Origin: Acididesulfobacillus acetoxydans
GTDB lineage: Bacteria > Bacillota > Desulfitobacteriia > Desulfitobacteriales > Desulfitobacteriaceae
Reading direction: 5' to 3' (one strand)
Length of the DNA: 45,522 nt
Assembly: GCF_900016645.1 (NCBI RefSeq)
Contig: NZ_CDGJ01000064.1
The notes under the pieces: generated by a model
What the model saw: the letters and a program-made list of their open reading frames with translations, nothing else
Told to the model about the DNA's origin: nothing
Database searches by the model: none
Position numbers and translations under genes: made by a program
Shown here: piece by piece, positions 1-8,240 of the stretch
Position numbering within the stretch: position 1 is the first letter of the stretch
How the letters are laid out: every line of letters starts with the position of its first letter

Positions 1-115
1 CGTGCTCGGGGTTTTCGTGCTCGGGGTTTTCGTGCTCGGGGTTTTCGTGCTTGGGGTTTTCGTGCTTGGGGTTTTCGTGCTCGGGGTTTTCGTGCTTGGG
101 GTTTTCGTGCTCAGG
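1..115. repeat. 15-bp tandem repeat array, about 7.5 copies
   Basis: Seven full copies of a 15-base unit, CGTGCTCGGGGTTTT or the variant with CTTGG in place of CTCGG, run from base 1 to base 105. An eroded copy follows, and then looser versions reach the stop codon of the GntR gene at 152. The array is cut by the window edge, so its true length is unknown. Because 15 is a multiple of three, all copies stay open in one frame (V-L-G-V-F repeated), but there is no start context and I do not call a protein. There are no unique spacers, so it is not CRISPR. Confidence 0.95.
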
Positions 116-151
116 GTTCAGTCCTCGGGTTTTTGTCCTCGGGCTTCCGGC

Positions 152-934
152 TCAGGGTCTTTGGCTTGGGGTTTCGATTTCTTCGGCCCAAAGGGAAAGG
201 CTAAGCCGTTCTCCCCGTTTCTTGCGTTCGGCCACCATATTTTTCAAGGAGCCGTCCACCTCATTGAGGTGCCGGTACATCCAGTTTTGTGCTCGGTCGC
301 CTTCTCCCTGGGCGATGAAGGAGGTGATGGCCTTGGCTGTGGTGATCGTCTGCTGCATAGCCTCTTCGGAAGTAAACATGAACTTGACGTTGAAACGGTG
401 GATTTGCCTGACCAAAGATTTGAGGATGTGGCAAATCATGGCGTTATCAGTAGCGTCGGCGATAGCGGCGTGAAATTCCCCGTCGGCCGTATAGAATTTC
501 TCGGTGTCCCCGCCGCTCTCTTCCAGTTTGCGGATCGTCCGGCGCATTTTTGCCAGATCTTGATCGTTCGCCCGTTCGGCAGCCAGTTGCACAGCTTTCA
601 ATTCCAGGATTTCGCGGGCCTCGAGCAGGTCAAAGAGTGGGAGCAGGCTGATCAGGTTCTCCAAAGGAATGGCTTTGTAGTTTGTGCCGGCCGAAGAACG
701 CCGGATAAAAGTGCCTTTTCCCTGAAGCACCTCCAGGTACCCCATGACCACGAGAATCCCGATGGCTTCCCTGACCGAGGAGCGGCCCACCCCGAACATC
801 CTGGCCAGTTCCCTCTCCGGCGGCAGCTGCTGTCCCTGAACCAGTTGCCCCGACTCCAAGCTCTTAAGAAATTGTTCTACAATCATAATTGGGGTGGTGT
901 TTCTGTGGATTGTTTTAAATTCCATTTGCTCCAC
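152..934 (-). CDS. GntR-family (FadR/LldR subfamily) transcriptional regulator
   Basis: A DNA-binding regulator of 260 residues. Residues about 12-80 form the GntR winged helix (PPERELARMFGVGRSSVREA, then the wing GKGTFI). Residues about 95-230 form an all-helical FCD ligand domain. FCD domains usually bind a metal with Asp and three His. D151, H155 and H222 are visible, but the usual His before the I..AI motif is replaced by Thr near 198. The GTG start at 934 follows AGAGAAGAG; an ATG three codons later (925) is the alternative. The gene follows livF on the same strand, separated by a structured repeat element. FadR/LldR relatives sense lactate, pyruvate or acyl-CoA, and TGGTnnnACCA-like sites lie before livK, the lactate permease and lutC. 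The last codons run into degenerate copies of the left-edge repeat. The ligand is inferred. Confidence 0.9.
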   Translation of the reverse strand: MEQMEFKTIHRNTTPIMIVEQFLKSLESGQLVQGQQLPPERELARMFGVGRSSVREAIGILVVMGYLEVLQGKGTFIRRSSAGTNYKAIPLENLISLLPLFDLLEAREILELKAVQLAAERANDQDLAKMRRTIRKLEESGGDTEKFYTADGEFHAAIADATDNAMICHILKSLVRQIHRFNVKFMFTSEEAMQQTITTAKAITSFIAQGEGDRAQNWMYRHLNEVDGSLKNMVAERKKRGERLSLSLWAEEIETPSQRP

Positions 935-950
935 TCTTCTCTAAGTCCTG

Positions 951-1190
951 TCATCCAACCGTGAGACTTCCACTTCTACAAGTGGAAGTGGTTCCCCCGT
1001 TGCTTGGGTGGGGGTAGACTCAGCCTTCGGCCGTCATTGTCCACCGGACAATAACGCCTTCGCCGCGAAATGTCATTTTGAGATAGGCGGCTTCGGCGAA
1101 ACTCTCCACTGGAGACTTTCGTCACCGAAGTTTCGATGTTCAACTTTAGTTGAACGAGTTCACTTTTGACAGCGGGGCTTTTGCAAGCCT
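951..1190 (-). repeat. Structured repeat element, copy A (TnpB/IscB-type RNA end?)
   Basis: This element fills the gap between livF and the GntR gene. It shares with copies at 6606-6742 and 31849-32047 an outer motif (TCATCCAACCGTGAGACT on the plus strand) and an inner end (GATGTTCAACTTTAGTTGAA, then CGAGTTCACT). Hairpins: a 10-bp stem at 966-989 with loop CTAC, an ATTGTCC/GGACAAT stem near 1040-1056, an 11-bp stem with one mismatch at 1097-1121 enclosed by CTTCGG/CCGAAG, and GTTCAACTTTAGTTGAAC near 1138-1155. Read on the minus strand it would be the 5' leader of the GntR mRNA, ending about 16 bases before the start codon. Relation to the noncoding ends (omega-RNA region) of IS200/IS605 elements is inferred from the terminal hairpin. 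No transposase is present. Confidence 0.7.
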
Positions 1191-1252
1191 TTTGTGCTTC
1201 TTCTGCGGGCAAGCGTGCAGTCCGGATGCGTTCGCCTCCGGTTATGTCCCGC

Positions 1253-1969
1253 TCAACCTCCGAGGTACGCCTTGACAATGCGTTCATCCTGGCGCAGACG
1301 AGAGCTGTCCCCATTCATAACGATCTGTCCGGTTTCCAGAACATAGCCATAGGCGGCCAGCTTCAGGGCAACCTTGGCATTCTGTTCGACCAGCAGAACC
1401 GTTGTTCCTTCACTGTTTAACTGTTGGATGATCCTCATGATTTCCTGGACGATGAGCGGAGCTAGCCCCATGGAAGGCTCATCGAGAAGCAGAACCTTCG
1501 GTTCCGTCATCATGGCCCGCCCGATGGCCAGCATCTGTTGTTCTCCCCCGGAAAGGGTTCCTCCGCTTTGCTTCTGCCGCTCCCGCAAGCGGGGAAAAAG
1601 TTCAAAGACATGCTCAACGCGCTTTCTGCGCAATTTCTCGTCTTTCAGGGTGAACCCGCCGAGTTCAAGATTTTCCCTGACGGTCAAGTCCTTGAAAATG
1701 CGGCGTCCTTCGGGCACGTGGATTAACCCCAGGGCAACAATATTGTGGGCCTTTTCTTTCGTGATATTCCGGCCGTAAAATTCCACGGTGCCGGAAGCGG
1801 CCGGAACCAAACCGGAGATCGTCTTGAGCGTTGTGCTCTTGCCGGCTCCATTGGAACCGAGCAGGGTAACGATTTTGCCCTGAGGAACTTCGAGACTGAT
1901 TCCTTTGAGAGCGTGGATTTTGCCGTAATATGCCTCGAGGTTGTTTAAGACCAGGGCGATCTCGCTCAT
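1253..1969 (-). CDS. livF: Branched-chain amino acid ABC transporter, ATPase LivF
   Basis: A cytoplasmic ATPase of 238 residues, the normal LivF length, that powers branched-chain amino acid uptake together with LivG. Walker A is GSNGAGKST (about 37-45), the ABC signature is LSGGEQQ, and Walker B is LLLDEPS. The start overlaps the livG stop by four bases (ATGA), which implies translational coupling. It is the last transporter gene of the livKHMGF unit, and structured element A follows its stop codon directly. Confidence 0.96.
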   Translation of the reverse strand: MSEIALVLNNLEAYYGKIHALKGISLEVPQGKIVTLLGSNGAGKSTTLKTISGLVPAASGTVEFYGRNITKEKAHNIVALGLIHVPEGRRIFKDLTVRENLELGGFTLKDEKLRRKRVEHVFELFPRLRERQKQSGGTLSGGEQQMLAIGRAMMTEPKVLLLDEPSMGLAPLIVQEIMRIIQQLNSEGTTVLLVEQNAKVALKLAAYGYVLETGQIVMNGDSSRLRQDERIVKAYLGG

Positions 1970-2736
1970 GACTCATCCTCCTTGCCGAGATAGGCCTCGA
2001 TCACGCGCGGATTGTTTTTAACTGCTTCGGCCGTGCCCTCGGCAATTTTTTCCCCGTAGTCAATGACGACGATCTTCTCTGAGACCTTCATGACAAGACC
2101 CATGTCATGCTCGATGAGGAGAACGGTGATCCCGAGCGTGTTTCTGATTTTCTGGATCAGTTCCACCAATTGGTTCTTTTCGTCTTGGTTCAATCCGGCG
2201 GCCGGCTCGTCGAGGAGGAGAAGTTTGGGTTGAGTGGCCAAAGCGCGCGCCCATTCCACCCGGCGCTGGTCGCCATAGGCCAGATTTCGGGCCAGGCGAT
2301 CCGCCTTGTCTTCAATTCCGACAAAGTCCAGGCACTCCCTGCTTACCTGCCGGATTCGCTTTTCCTCCGCGATCTGACCGGGGGGACGCAGGATAGCCGC
2401 CAGGATCCCGGCGGAGGAGCGGGTATGCATCCCGGACATGACATTTTCCAAGACCGTCATGTCCTTAAACAAGCGTACATTTTGGAAAGTGCGGGCGATG
2501 CCCATCTTCGTAATGCGGTGGGGCTTTTCCGCCGCAATGCTCCGGCCCAGAAACAGGATTTCCCCCACCGTGGCCTTATAAAAACCGGTAAGGCAGTTGA
2601 AAGCGGAAGTCTTGCCTGCGCCGTTGGGCCCGATCAGGCTCATGATGGCATGCTCTTCCAGCCGGAAACTCAGGTCGTTGACGGCCGTCAGGCCGCCGAA
2701 CCGTAAGGTGAGTTTGTTGACTTCTAAGATAGACAT
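1966..2736 (-). CDS. livG: Branched-chain amino acid ABC transporter, ATPase LivG
   Basis: The second ATPase of the importer, 256 residues. Walker A is GPNGAGKTS (about 37-45). The signature segment is the divergent AYGDQRRVE form typical of LivG rather than LSGGQ. Walker B is LLLDEPAAG, and a conserved switch His follows in LIEHDMGLV. An AAAGGA ribosome site lies about 9 bases before the ATG. It sits between livM and livF and overlaps livF by four bases. Confidence 0.96.
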   Translation of the reverse strand: MSILEVNKLTLRFGGLTAVNDLSFRLEEHAIMSLIGPNGAGKTSAFNCLTGFYKATVGEILFLGRSIAAEKPHRITKMGIARTFQNVRLFKDMTVLENVMSGMHTRSSAGILAAILRPPGQIAEEKRIRQVSRECLDFVGIEDKADRLARNLAYGDQRRVEWARALATQPKLLLLDEPAAGLNQDEKNQLVELIQKIRNTLGITVLLIEHDMGLVMKVSEKIVVIDYGEKIAEGTAEAVKNNPRVIEAYLGKEDES

Positions 2737-2781
2737 TCCTTTTCATTCCTTTGCAATTTTGCCGCCTATGGTTCGCTTGGG

Positions 2782-3726
2782 CTAGTTGCGCCGTTCCGGC
2801 CACAGCCCTTGGGGCCGGAATATCATAATGATAATCAGGACAATCCCGAACACGAGCTGGCGGGATTGACCGATCGTCCGAAAGACTTCGGGGAAGAGCA
2901 CTAAGACCATAGCCCCCAAAATGGCCCCCGCCAGCTTGCCCATACCCCCCAGAATCACCGCCATCAGAATCATGGCGGATTGAGTGAAAGCGAAGGTTTC
3001 CGGGGATACGGCCGTCATCTTGACCGCAAAGAAAGACCCGGCTACTCCGCCGAAGACCGCTCCCAGCATGTAAGCATAGAGTTTGGTCCGCACCGGGTCA
3101 ATGCCCATCGCCGCCGCGGCGTCCTCATCCTCGCGGATGTACTGCCAAGCGCGTCCCAGCCTGGAATTGTGCAGGCGGAAGGCGACGATAGCCGCCAAAA
3201 CGACCAGGATGAAAAAGAGGTAGTAGAAGTCGGAACTGTGGGTCAGCGGATACCCGAAAAGACTGGGCTTGCGGATGCCGACCAGGCCGCTGGCACCGCC
3301 GGTTATCTTTAGGTTGCGGGCCGTAATCCGGGTGATTTCCCCGAAGCCCAAGGTCACGATGGCCAAGTAGTCGCTGCGCAGTCTGAGGGTCGGACCACCG
3401 ATGACGACTCCGGCGATCAGGGAGAAAATGACGGCAATGGGAATGGTTAACCAGAAATTCAGTCCGGCCTTGGTCAAAATTCCGGTGGTGTAAGCCCCCA
3501 CCGCGAAAAAAGCGGCGTACCCCAGGTCGACCAGCCCGGCATAGCCGATAACGATGTTGAGTCCCAAGGCCAGGATCATATAGAAAAAGGCATTGGTTAT
3601 AACCTCTTTGACGTAATTATTAGCGACGAGGGGAAGAAGAATGATCAGAATTATGATGACGGCTAACGAGACGATACGCCCTTTTGTTCCGGAAAAGCGC
3701 TCCGGAATCCGTAGATGACTGCGCAT
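2782..3726 (-). CDS. livM: Branched-chain amino acid ABC transporter, permease LivM
   Basis: An inner-membrane permease of 314 residues with about nine hydrophobic segments. The first is SLAVIIILIILLPLVANNYV. The central motif GPTLRLRSDYLAIVTLGFGEI matches the LivM loop that contacts the ATPase. The start is three bases after the livH stop, and GAGAGGATG upstream serves as ribosome site. With LivH it forms the channel for leucine, isoleucine, valine or related substrates. Confidence 0.95.
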   Translation of the reverse strand: MRSHLRIPERFSGTKGRIVSLAVIIILIILLPLVANNYVKEVITNAFFYMILALGLNIVIGYAGLVDLGYAAFFAVGAYTTGILTKAGLNFWLTIPIAVIFSLIAGVVIGGPTLRLRSDYLAIVTLGFGEITRITARNLKITGGASGLVGIRKPSLFGYPLTHSSDFYYLFFILVVLAAIVAFRLHNSRLGRAWQYIREDEDAAAAMGIDPVRTKLYAYMLGAVFGGVAGSFFAVKMTAVSPETFAFTQSAMILMAVILGGMGKLAGAILGAMVLVLFPEVFRTIGQSRQLVFGIVLIIIMIFRPQGLWPERRN

Positions 3727-3729
3727 TCG

Positions 3730-4650
3730 CTACATCCTCTCAATCTCACTTTTGCCCAAAATACCGGTCGGCTTAAATACCAGAAGCAGGATCAAAATGC
3801 CGAAAGTGAAGACATCTTTCCAGGCCGAACCGATGAAAGGAAGCTGAGTGCCCGCGGTTTCCAGCAAGCCGAGAATCAAGCCGCCGAGCATGGCCCCGGG
3901 GATACTGCCGATGCCGCCGATGACGGCGGCCGTAAAAGCCTTGAGGCCGATGATGAATCCCATAAAAAATTGAATGCTGCCGTAGTAAACGCCGGCCATG
4001 ACTCCGGCGGCCGCGGCCAACGAGGAACCGACGAAAAAGGTGAGCCCGATGGTTTTGGTTACGTTAATTCCCATCAGCCGGCAGGCATCCGGATCCAGGG
4101 CAATAGCCCGCATGGCTTTGCCATACATCGTTCGTTTGATGAACCAGTGGAGAGCCAGCATGAGGAGGGCTGTGGCCACGACCATAACGATTTGGGTATA
4201 AGTGACATTGACAGGTCCCAGGGAAATCCCGCTGTAGCCGAGGCTGGTGTTAACGGTTTCGTATTCGCCGTTCGTCATTACCATGACCGTGTTGAAAAGC
4301 GTAAAAGACACGCCGACGGCTGTGATCATGAGCGACATCCGGGGTGCGCGCCTGTTTAAGAGGGGCTGGTAGGCTGCCCGGTGCACCAGCATGCCCAGGA
4401 GTCCGACCGCAAGCATGCTGATCAAAAGCGCGGCGGCGATTCCCAACCAGCCTACCCCTAAGATACCGCCCAAAAGGCCCAAGGTCCCGAAGCCGACAAA
4501 GGCGCCCACCATATAAAGGTCGCCGTGGGCGAAATTGAGCAGCTTGATGATCCCGTAGACCATGGAATAACCGAGAGCGACCAAGCTGTAGAAGGAGCCC
4601 AAAATCAGTCCGTTAATCAGTTGCTGCAGGATGACATAATATAACGACAT
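3730..4650 (-). CDS. livH: Branched-chain amino acid ABC transporter, permease LivH
   Basis: An inner-membrane permease, 306 residues from the ATG at 4650, which has AAGGGG seven bases upstream. A TTG at 4683 would add 11 basic residues but lacks a good ribosome site. The protein has about eight membrane segments and the family motif IKLLNFAHGDLYMVGAFVG near the N-terminus, with a second family motif ALDPDACRLMGINV about two-thirds along. It follows livK after a GC-rich hairpin that may lower readthrough. Confidence 0.95.
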   Translation of the reverse strand: MSLYYVILQQLINGLILGSFYSLVALGYSMVYGIIKLLNFAHGDLYMVGAFVGFGTLGLLGGILGVGWLGIAAALLISMLAVGLLGMLVHRAAYQPLLNRRAPRMSLMITAVGVSFTLFNTVMVMTNGEYETVNTSLGYSGISLGPVNVTYTQIVMVVATALLMLALHWFIKRTMYGKAMRAIALDPDACRLMGINVTKTIGLTFFVGSSLAAAAGVMAGVYYGSIQFFMGFIIGLKAFTAAVIGGIGSIPGAMLGGLILGLLETAGTQLPFIGSAWKDVFTFGILILLLVFKPTGILGKSEIERM

Positions 4651-4707
4651 CTGTACACCCCTTCGTTTTCTGCTGTATTTCAAACATATTATTGGGAAAG
4701 CGGCAGG

Positions 4708-4763
4708 AAAAACGGAGGAGGGGCGGGGGCCCGGCCGATATCAACCGCCCGGCTCGCCCCTCC
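4708..4763 (-). terminator. GC-rich hairpin with T run between livK and livH
   Basis: On the minus strand GGAGGGGCG (4755-4763) pairs with CGCCCCTCC (4717-4725), with further pairing inside, and the stem is followed by CTCCGTTTTT (T run at 4708-4712). It lies directly after the livK stop and before livH. This is the usual place for a partial terminator that gives more binding protein than membrane components. Confidence 0.7.
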
Positions 4764-4773
4764 CGACGCGGGT

Positions 4774-5934
4774 CTACTGTGCTGCCGTGAATTTGCCGTT
4801 TTTGATTTGCAAAACGATAATGTTGCTCCCTTTCAGAGTTTTTTCGGCCGTAAAATTGATCTTCCCGGCAATGCCCGGAAAATCTTTCGTTTCGGCCAGA
4901 GCTTTGATGATCGCTTTGCCGTCTGTGCTTCCGGCCTGCTTCAAGGCGTGTGCCATCAGGTTCATCCCGTCATAAGCCAAGGCGGAATAGTCGCCGGGGC
5001 TCTGATGGTATTGAGCTTTGTAGTCGGCGACGAACTGCTTGGCCGCGGGAAGATAGGAGGCGACCGGAGGGGATAAGACATAGGTGCCTTCGCCTGCCGG
5101 ACCGGCTACTTGGATCAGTTTTGGATCGGCGCTTCCGTCTCCCACCGTAATGGGTCCTTTGTAACCGCCTTGGCGCAATTGTTTAATAAGTAAGCCGCCA
5201 TCCGCGTAGTAGGCGGTCCAGAAGACCATGTCCGGTTTCTTGGTCCTCAAGGTCGTGACTAGGGAAGAGAAATCCTGTTCTCCCTTGTTGGTTACTTCAT
5301 GGGCGACGACGGGGTTGCCGGTGGCTTTCCAGTCCGCTTCCGCCAATCTGGCCAAGTCCGCGGAAAAGGCGTCTCCCTGTTCGACAATCGCCAGATTCTT
5401 TACTCCCAGACTTTTGAAGAGTTCCACCGCTCGTTGCGCCTCATATTCGAGGGTACCGTTAATTTCGAAAGTGTTGCCGGGATTTTCCTTGGCAATCTTC
5501 GAGGAGTTGGCTGCCGTAATGACAAAGGGAATATTCTTGGCGTTGTAGATGGTCAGCGTGGGTATGACCGCCCCTGAACAATAGCCGCCGACGACTGCCA
5601 CGACCCCTTCCGAAACCAGTTTATTAGCCGCTGCCGTCGCCTGTTGCGGATCACAGGCATCATCTTCGGTCACCGTGACGATTTTCTTCCCGTCAACCCC
5701 GCCTTTGGCGTTGATTTGGCTGACCGCCAAATTGATGGCGTTTTGCATGTCCTTGCCGAAGGTCGCTTCCGAGCCGGTGATGGGCAAGGGTAGACCGATC
5801 TTAATTTCCCCGCCGGACGGCTGCTGCCCCCCTGTGCCCGCGGGCGTGTTTCCCCCCTGCGCACCGCATCCGGATAGAATCAGGGCCAGGGACAAGGCGA
5901 TTCCCCCGGCCAGACGCATGGATTTTTTGGACAT
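4774..5934 (-). CDS. livK: Branched-chain amino acid ABC transporter, substrate-binding lipoprotein LivK
   Basis: The extracytoplasmic binding protein of the importer, 386 residues. It starts with a lipoprotein signal peptide and lipobox LSGC, with lipidated Cys23, then a Gly/Pro-rich linker and a periplasmic-binding-protein type 1 fold (Peripla_BP_6): IKIGLPLPITGSEATFG is the conserved first strand, and GDAFSADLAR and YDGMNLMAHALK follow. The ATG has GGGAGGAAA upstream. It is the first gene of the liv operon, and its upstream region carries a FadR-type operator candidate at 6231-6240. The exact substrate (Leu/Ile/Val or another amino acid or amide) cannot be read from the sequence. Confidence 0.95.
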   Translation of the reverse strand: MSKKSMRLAGGIALSLALILSGCGAQGGNTPAGTGGQQPSGGEIKIGLPLPITGSEATFGKDMQNAINLAVSQINAKGGVDGKKIVTVTEDDACDPQQATAAANKLVSEGVVAVVGGYCSGAVIPTLTIYNAKNIPFVITAANSSKIAKENPGNTFEINGTLEYEAQRAVELFKSLGVKNLAIVEQGDAFSADLARLAEADWKATGNPVVAHEVTNKGEQDFSSLVTTLRTKKPDMVFWTAYYADGGLLIKQLRQGGYKGPITVGDGSADPKLIQVAGPAGEGTYVLSPPVASYLPAAKQFVADYKAQYHQSPGDYSALAYDGMNLMAHALKQAGSTDGKAIIKALAETKDFPGIAGKINFTAEKTLKGSNIIVLQIKNGKFTAAQ

Positions 5935-6581
5935 TCGCTTTCCTCCCTCACTTTTTCCGTGTCTCCCCCAGTGAAAATAAACGGTTTGCTCTCACCTCCG
6001 GTTTAGACCCTGCCAGGCAAAGGCAAGCAGGGCAAGCAGTGGCCCTAAGAACCTACACACCGGGGACCGTCGTATCCGCAGGCCAGAAAAGTTCTTGCGG
6101 GAAATGACCGAAGGTCGTCCCGACGATCCCTGGAATAATCCCGGCGGGGTTGCAAAACCAGGCCCCAAGCCCGGAGCTGCCCAGCCTCGCGGGGAAGACG
6201 AATCCGGATACCAAATATGTTATGAGCATATGGTCTGACCTTTCTGAGCCGGAAGGATCGGATACGATTCCTCAAAAGATGAATAAACCAGAGCACAATA
6301 CAATTGGGAAATATCACAATAGTCGAATTAATAATTTGCTAACGCGGGTCTGCCGCAAGCGGGCGGCCCAATAACCGAAGGGAAAGGTATTGACGAAGAA
6401 GGGCAATGTATTGACGAAGAATGTATAAAAATGAGTGAAGCAAAATCCATATTCACTGCTTGGAGTATATCATCCGTATCTACTTTCCGCAATATTCTTT
6501 TTACGGATATACAAAATACCGGGACGGGGCCGGCGAACGCTGCTTGTCGGCCTAAGCAGACCGTGCGGCGTTCGGGTTATG
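5935..6581. other. Long gene-free region upstream of livK
   Basis: About 650 bases without a convincing gene. The part nearest livK should be its leader. I looked for T-box motifs (AGGGTGGNACCGCG) and found none. The 6300-6480 part is AT-rich and holds a 14-base direct repeat, GTATTGACGAAGAA, at 6387-6400 and 6408-6421. A FadR-type operator candidate is annotated separately. I could not place the livK promoter with confidence. Confidence 0.6.
6205..6243. promoter_or_regulatory. Candidate FadR/LldR-type operator upstream of livK
   Basis: TGGTCTGACC at 6231-6240, followed by T, matches the FadR/LldR/PdhR operator TGGTnnnACCA at 10 of 11 positions. Just to the left, TACCAAATATG and GCATATGGT form a second imperfect dyad sharing the same TGGT. 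It lies about 300 bases before livK. Similar sites before the lactate permease and lutC support one shared regulator. That this regulator is the GntR protein at 152-934 is inferred. Confidence 0.5.
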
Positions 6582-6590
6582 TGTTATAAT
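6582..6590 (+). promoter_or_regulatory. Extended -10 promoter before structured element C
   Basis: TGTTATAAT: a perfect TATAAT (6585-6590) preceded by the extended -10 TG. No clear -35 box lies 17 bases upstream. Transcription would start about 6597, at the edge of structured element C, and continue into the MFS gene. Confidence 0.55.
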
Positions 6591-6605
6591 TAGGGCGTCT
6601 CCTGG

Positions 6606-6742
6606 AGTAACTCGTTTGGCAGAAGCTGAACATCACGACAGTGTCCTGTGGACACTGTCGCCGAACCGCAAGCTTTCAAAGAATACTTATGCGGCAGGGA
6701 ATCACTCCCTGTTGCAGAAGTGGGAGTCTCACGAGTGGATGA
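6606..6742 (+). repeat. Structured repeat element, copy C
   Basis: Inverted relative to copies A and B. It begins AGTAACTCGTT, then GCTGAACATCACGA, holds a perfect 11-bp stem CGACAGTGTCC/GGACACTGTCG (6636-6660, loop TGT), then CGCCGAACCGCA, and ends GTGGGAGTCTCACGAGTGGATGA. The 11-bp stem stands where copy B has CGATAGTGTCC/GGACACTATCG, so a C-G pair is exchanged for T-A. That is a compensatory change supporting a real RNA stem. It lies just after an extended -10 promoter. Confidence 0.75.
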
Positions 6743-6833
6743 AAACGAGAGTGTCTCCGGAAAAGAAAATGCGCGGGTGGCGGGGTAGCGTCAGGAAAAA
6801 GGTGCCGCCTGTGAGAAAGCTGGTCTCCGGAAA

Positions 6834-8123
6834 ATGCCAAAATGCCAAGTCTCAGCCGGTGCCAAAACACGTCTGCCGGCAACTCCCCCGGCCCCACGGA
6901 GTGCCCCTTGGGGTGTCCTAGGGCTGGTTACTGCGGCCCAGGTTTCTACGGCTTTCATTAGCCTGGGTGTCGCGTCCCTGATTCCTTTTTTGGTCAGCGG
7001 TCTCAACTTAAGTGCTGCCGAGGCGGGTCTGGTGGGGGGAGCCGTCAACGTGGGAATGACGCCGACAGGTTTTCTGGCCGGCAGGTTGACGGACATCTAC
7101 GGAGAAAAGAGAATCCTGATTCTGGCCTGTTTGGGCACAGGATTGGCGATCGTGCTCTCTTCTTTGTCTGCCAGTTTTTCTTCGCTTTATTTCCTGCTGA
7201 TTTTTACGGGGTTTTGGGCCGGGGCTGTAACTCCTGCAGCCAGCAGAGCCATTACCAACTGGTTTGGCGCATCCGGACTGGGATTTGCTCAGAGTGTCAG
7301 GCAGTCGGGCATAACGGTGGGGGGACTTTTGGCCGCTTTAATTCTGCCGCGCCTCGCCCTTGCAGCCAATTGGCACGTGGCATTAATAAGTGCCGGTGTT
7401 TCAGGGGGGTTGGGGGCGTCTTTGGTGCAATGTCTTTACCGGGAACCCCGGCGAAACGTAAGTACAGGGCCGGGCCGGAGCCCGGACGGCGGCAAGGGCG
7501 GCGGTCTGCGCCATCTCGTGCGCGGCAGGAATATCTGGCTGGTCTGCTTTATGGGCCTGTTGTTTGTCGGGGGGCAGTTTTCTTTACTGACCTATTTACA
7601 ATTGTATCTCAAGGATAAAGCGGGCATTTCTCTGCACCTTGCCAGTATCTTTCTCTCTTTGGTGATTTTAGCCGGGGTCTTGGGCAGGATATTCTGGGGC
7701 GCCTTGAGTGACAGGGCCTTTCATGGCGCCAGGCGGCCGGTTTTGACCGTCATCGGGAGCAGCGCTGCCGCTATGGCTTTGGGCATGCTCTTGGTTTCTA
7801 GGGTTACGCCGCTTTGGTTGCTGGCGCTCATGACTTTTATTTTAGGCTTCACCGCCATGGGCTGGAATGGAGTCTATGTCACTTTGCTTTCAGAATTGCC
7901 GGGGGATCGGAACAATTCGGCGACGACGGTAGGAATCGGGATTAGTTTCATGCAACTCGGCGTCTTAATTATACCGCCCTCTTTCGGATTCCTGGTCGAT
8001 GTCAGGCATAATTACCGAACCAGCTGGATTTTGCTGTCTTGTGTGATGCTGGCGGGAACGATTCTCATCCGGGGAGTACGCGAAGGAACCCGTTCTGGCA
8101 CTGTCGGAAGGGCAGAGGGCTGA
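6834..8123 (+). CDS. Major facilitator superfamily permease
   Basis: A secondary transporter of 429 residues with about 12 membrane segments in two halves joined by a basic loop near 195-225. MFS motif A is GRLTDIYGEKR (83-93). The second half shows the matching LGRIFWGALSDRAF. The substrate is not recognisable. The first 25 residues before the first membrane segment are Pro/Ala-rich and encoded beside structured element C. The ATG at 6834 has only a weak GGAAA ribosome site, but no better in-frame start is visible before the first membrane segment. Confidence 0.88.
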   Translation: MPKCQVSAGAKTRLPATPPAPRSAPWGVLGLVTAAQVSTAFISLGVASLIPFLVSGLNLSAAEAGLVGGAVNVGMTPTGFLAGRLTDIYGEKRILILACLGTGLAIVLSSLSASFSSLYFLLIFTGFWAGAVTPAASRAITNWFGASGLGFAQSVRQSGITVGGLLAALILPRLALAANWHVALISAGVSGGLGASLVQCLYREPRRNVSTGPGRSPDGGKGGGLRHLVRGRNIWLVCFMGLLFVGGQFSLLTYLQLYLKDKAGISLHLASIFLSLVILAGVLGRIFWGALSDRAFHGARRPVLTVIGSSAAAMALGMLLVSRVTPLWLLALMTFILGFTAMGWNGVYVTLLSELPGDRNNSATTVGIGISFMQLGVLIIPPSFGFLVDVRHNYRTSWILLSCVMLAGTILIRGVREGTRSGTVGRAEG

Positions 8124-8240
8124 GCGGAGCCGGGAAGCCCGTTCGAGACTGCCGCGAGGTCATTTCCGGCGGAGCAAAGCGCCAGGCAGACGGGCCGGAA
8201 ATCCATTCGGAGCCGCGGTACAGTGATCCGCGGCCGGCCG

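Noticed and set aside
1..115. CRISPR array
   Set aside because: Units are directly adjacent without unique spacers and only 15 bp long.
2..964. 320-codon plus-strand reading frame beginning in the repeats
   Set aside because: It is antisense to the well-supported GntR gene and begins in low-complexity repeat; no start signals.
976..1314. 112-codon minus-strand frame through element A as a TnpB C-terminus
   Set aside because: The segment resembles the type of sequence found at TnpB gene ends, but no TnpB catalytic motif is present and the frame overlaps livF; kept only as a hint that the element is transposon-derived.
5935..6330. T-box or amino acid riboswitch in the livK leader
   Set aside because: No AGGGTGGNACCGCG motif and no recognisable aptamer core on the minus strand.
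6616..6921. 101-codon plus-strand frame through element C
   Set aside because: It covers the structured repeat and runs out of frame into the MFS gene; composition is not protein-like.
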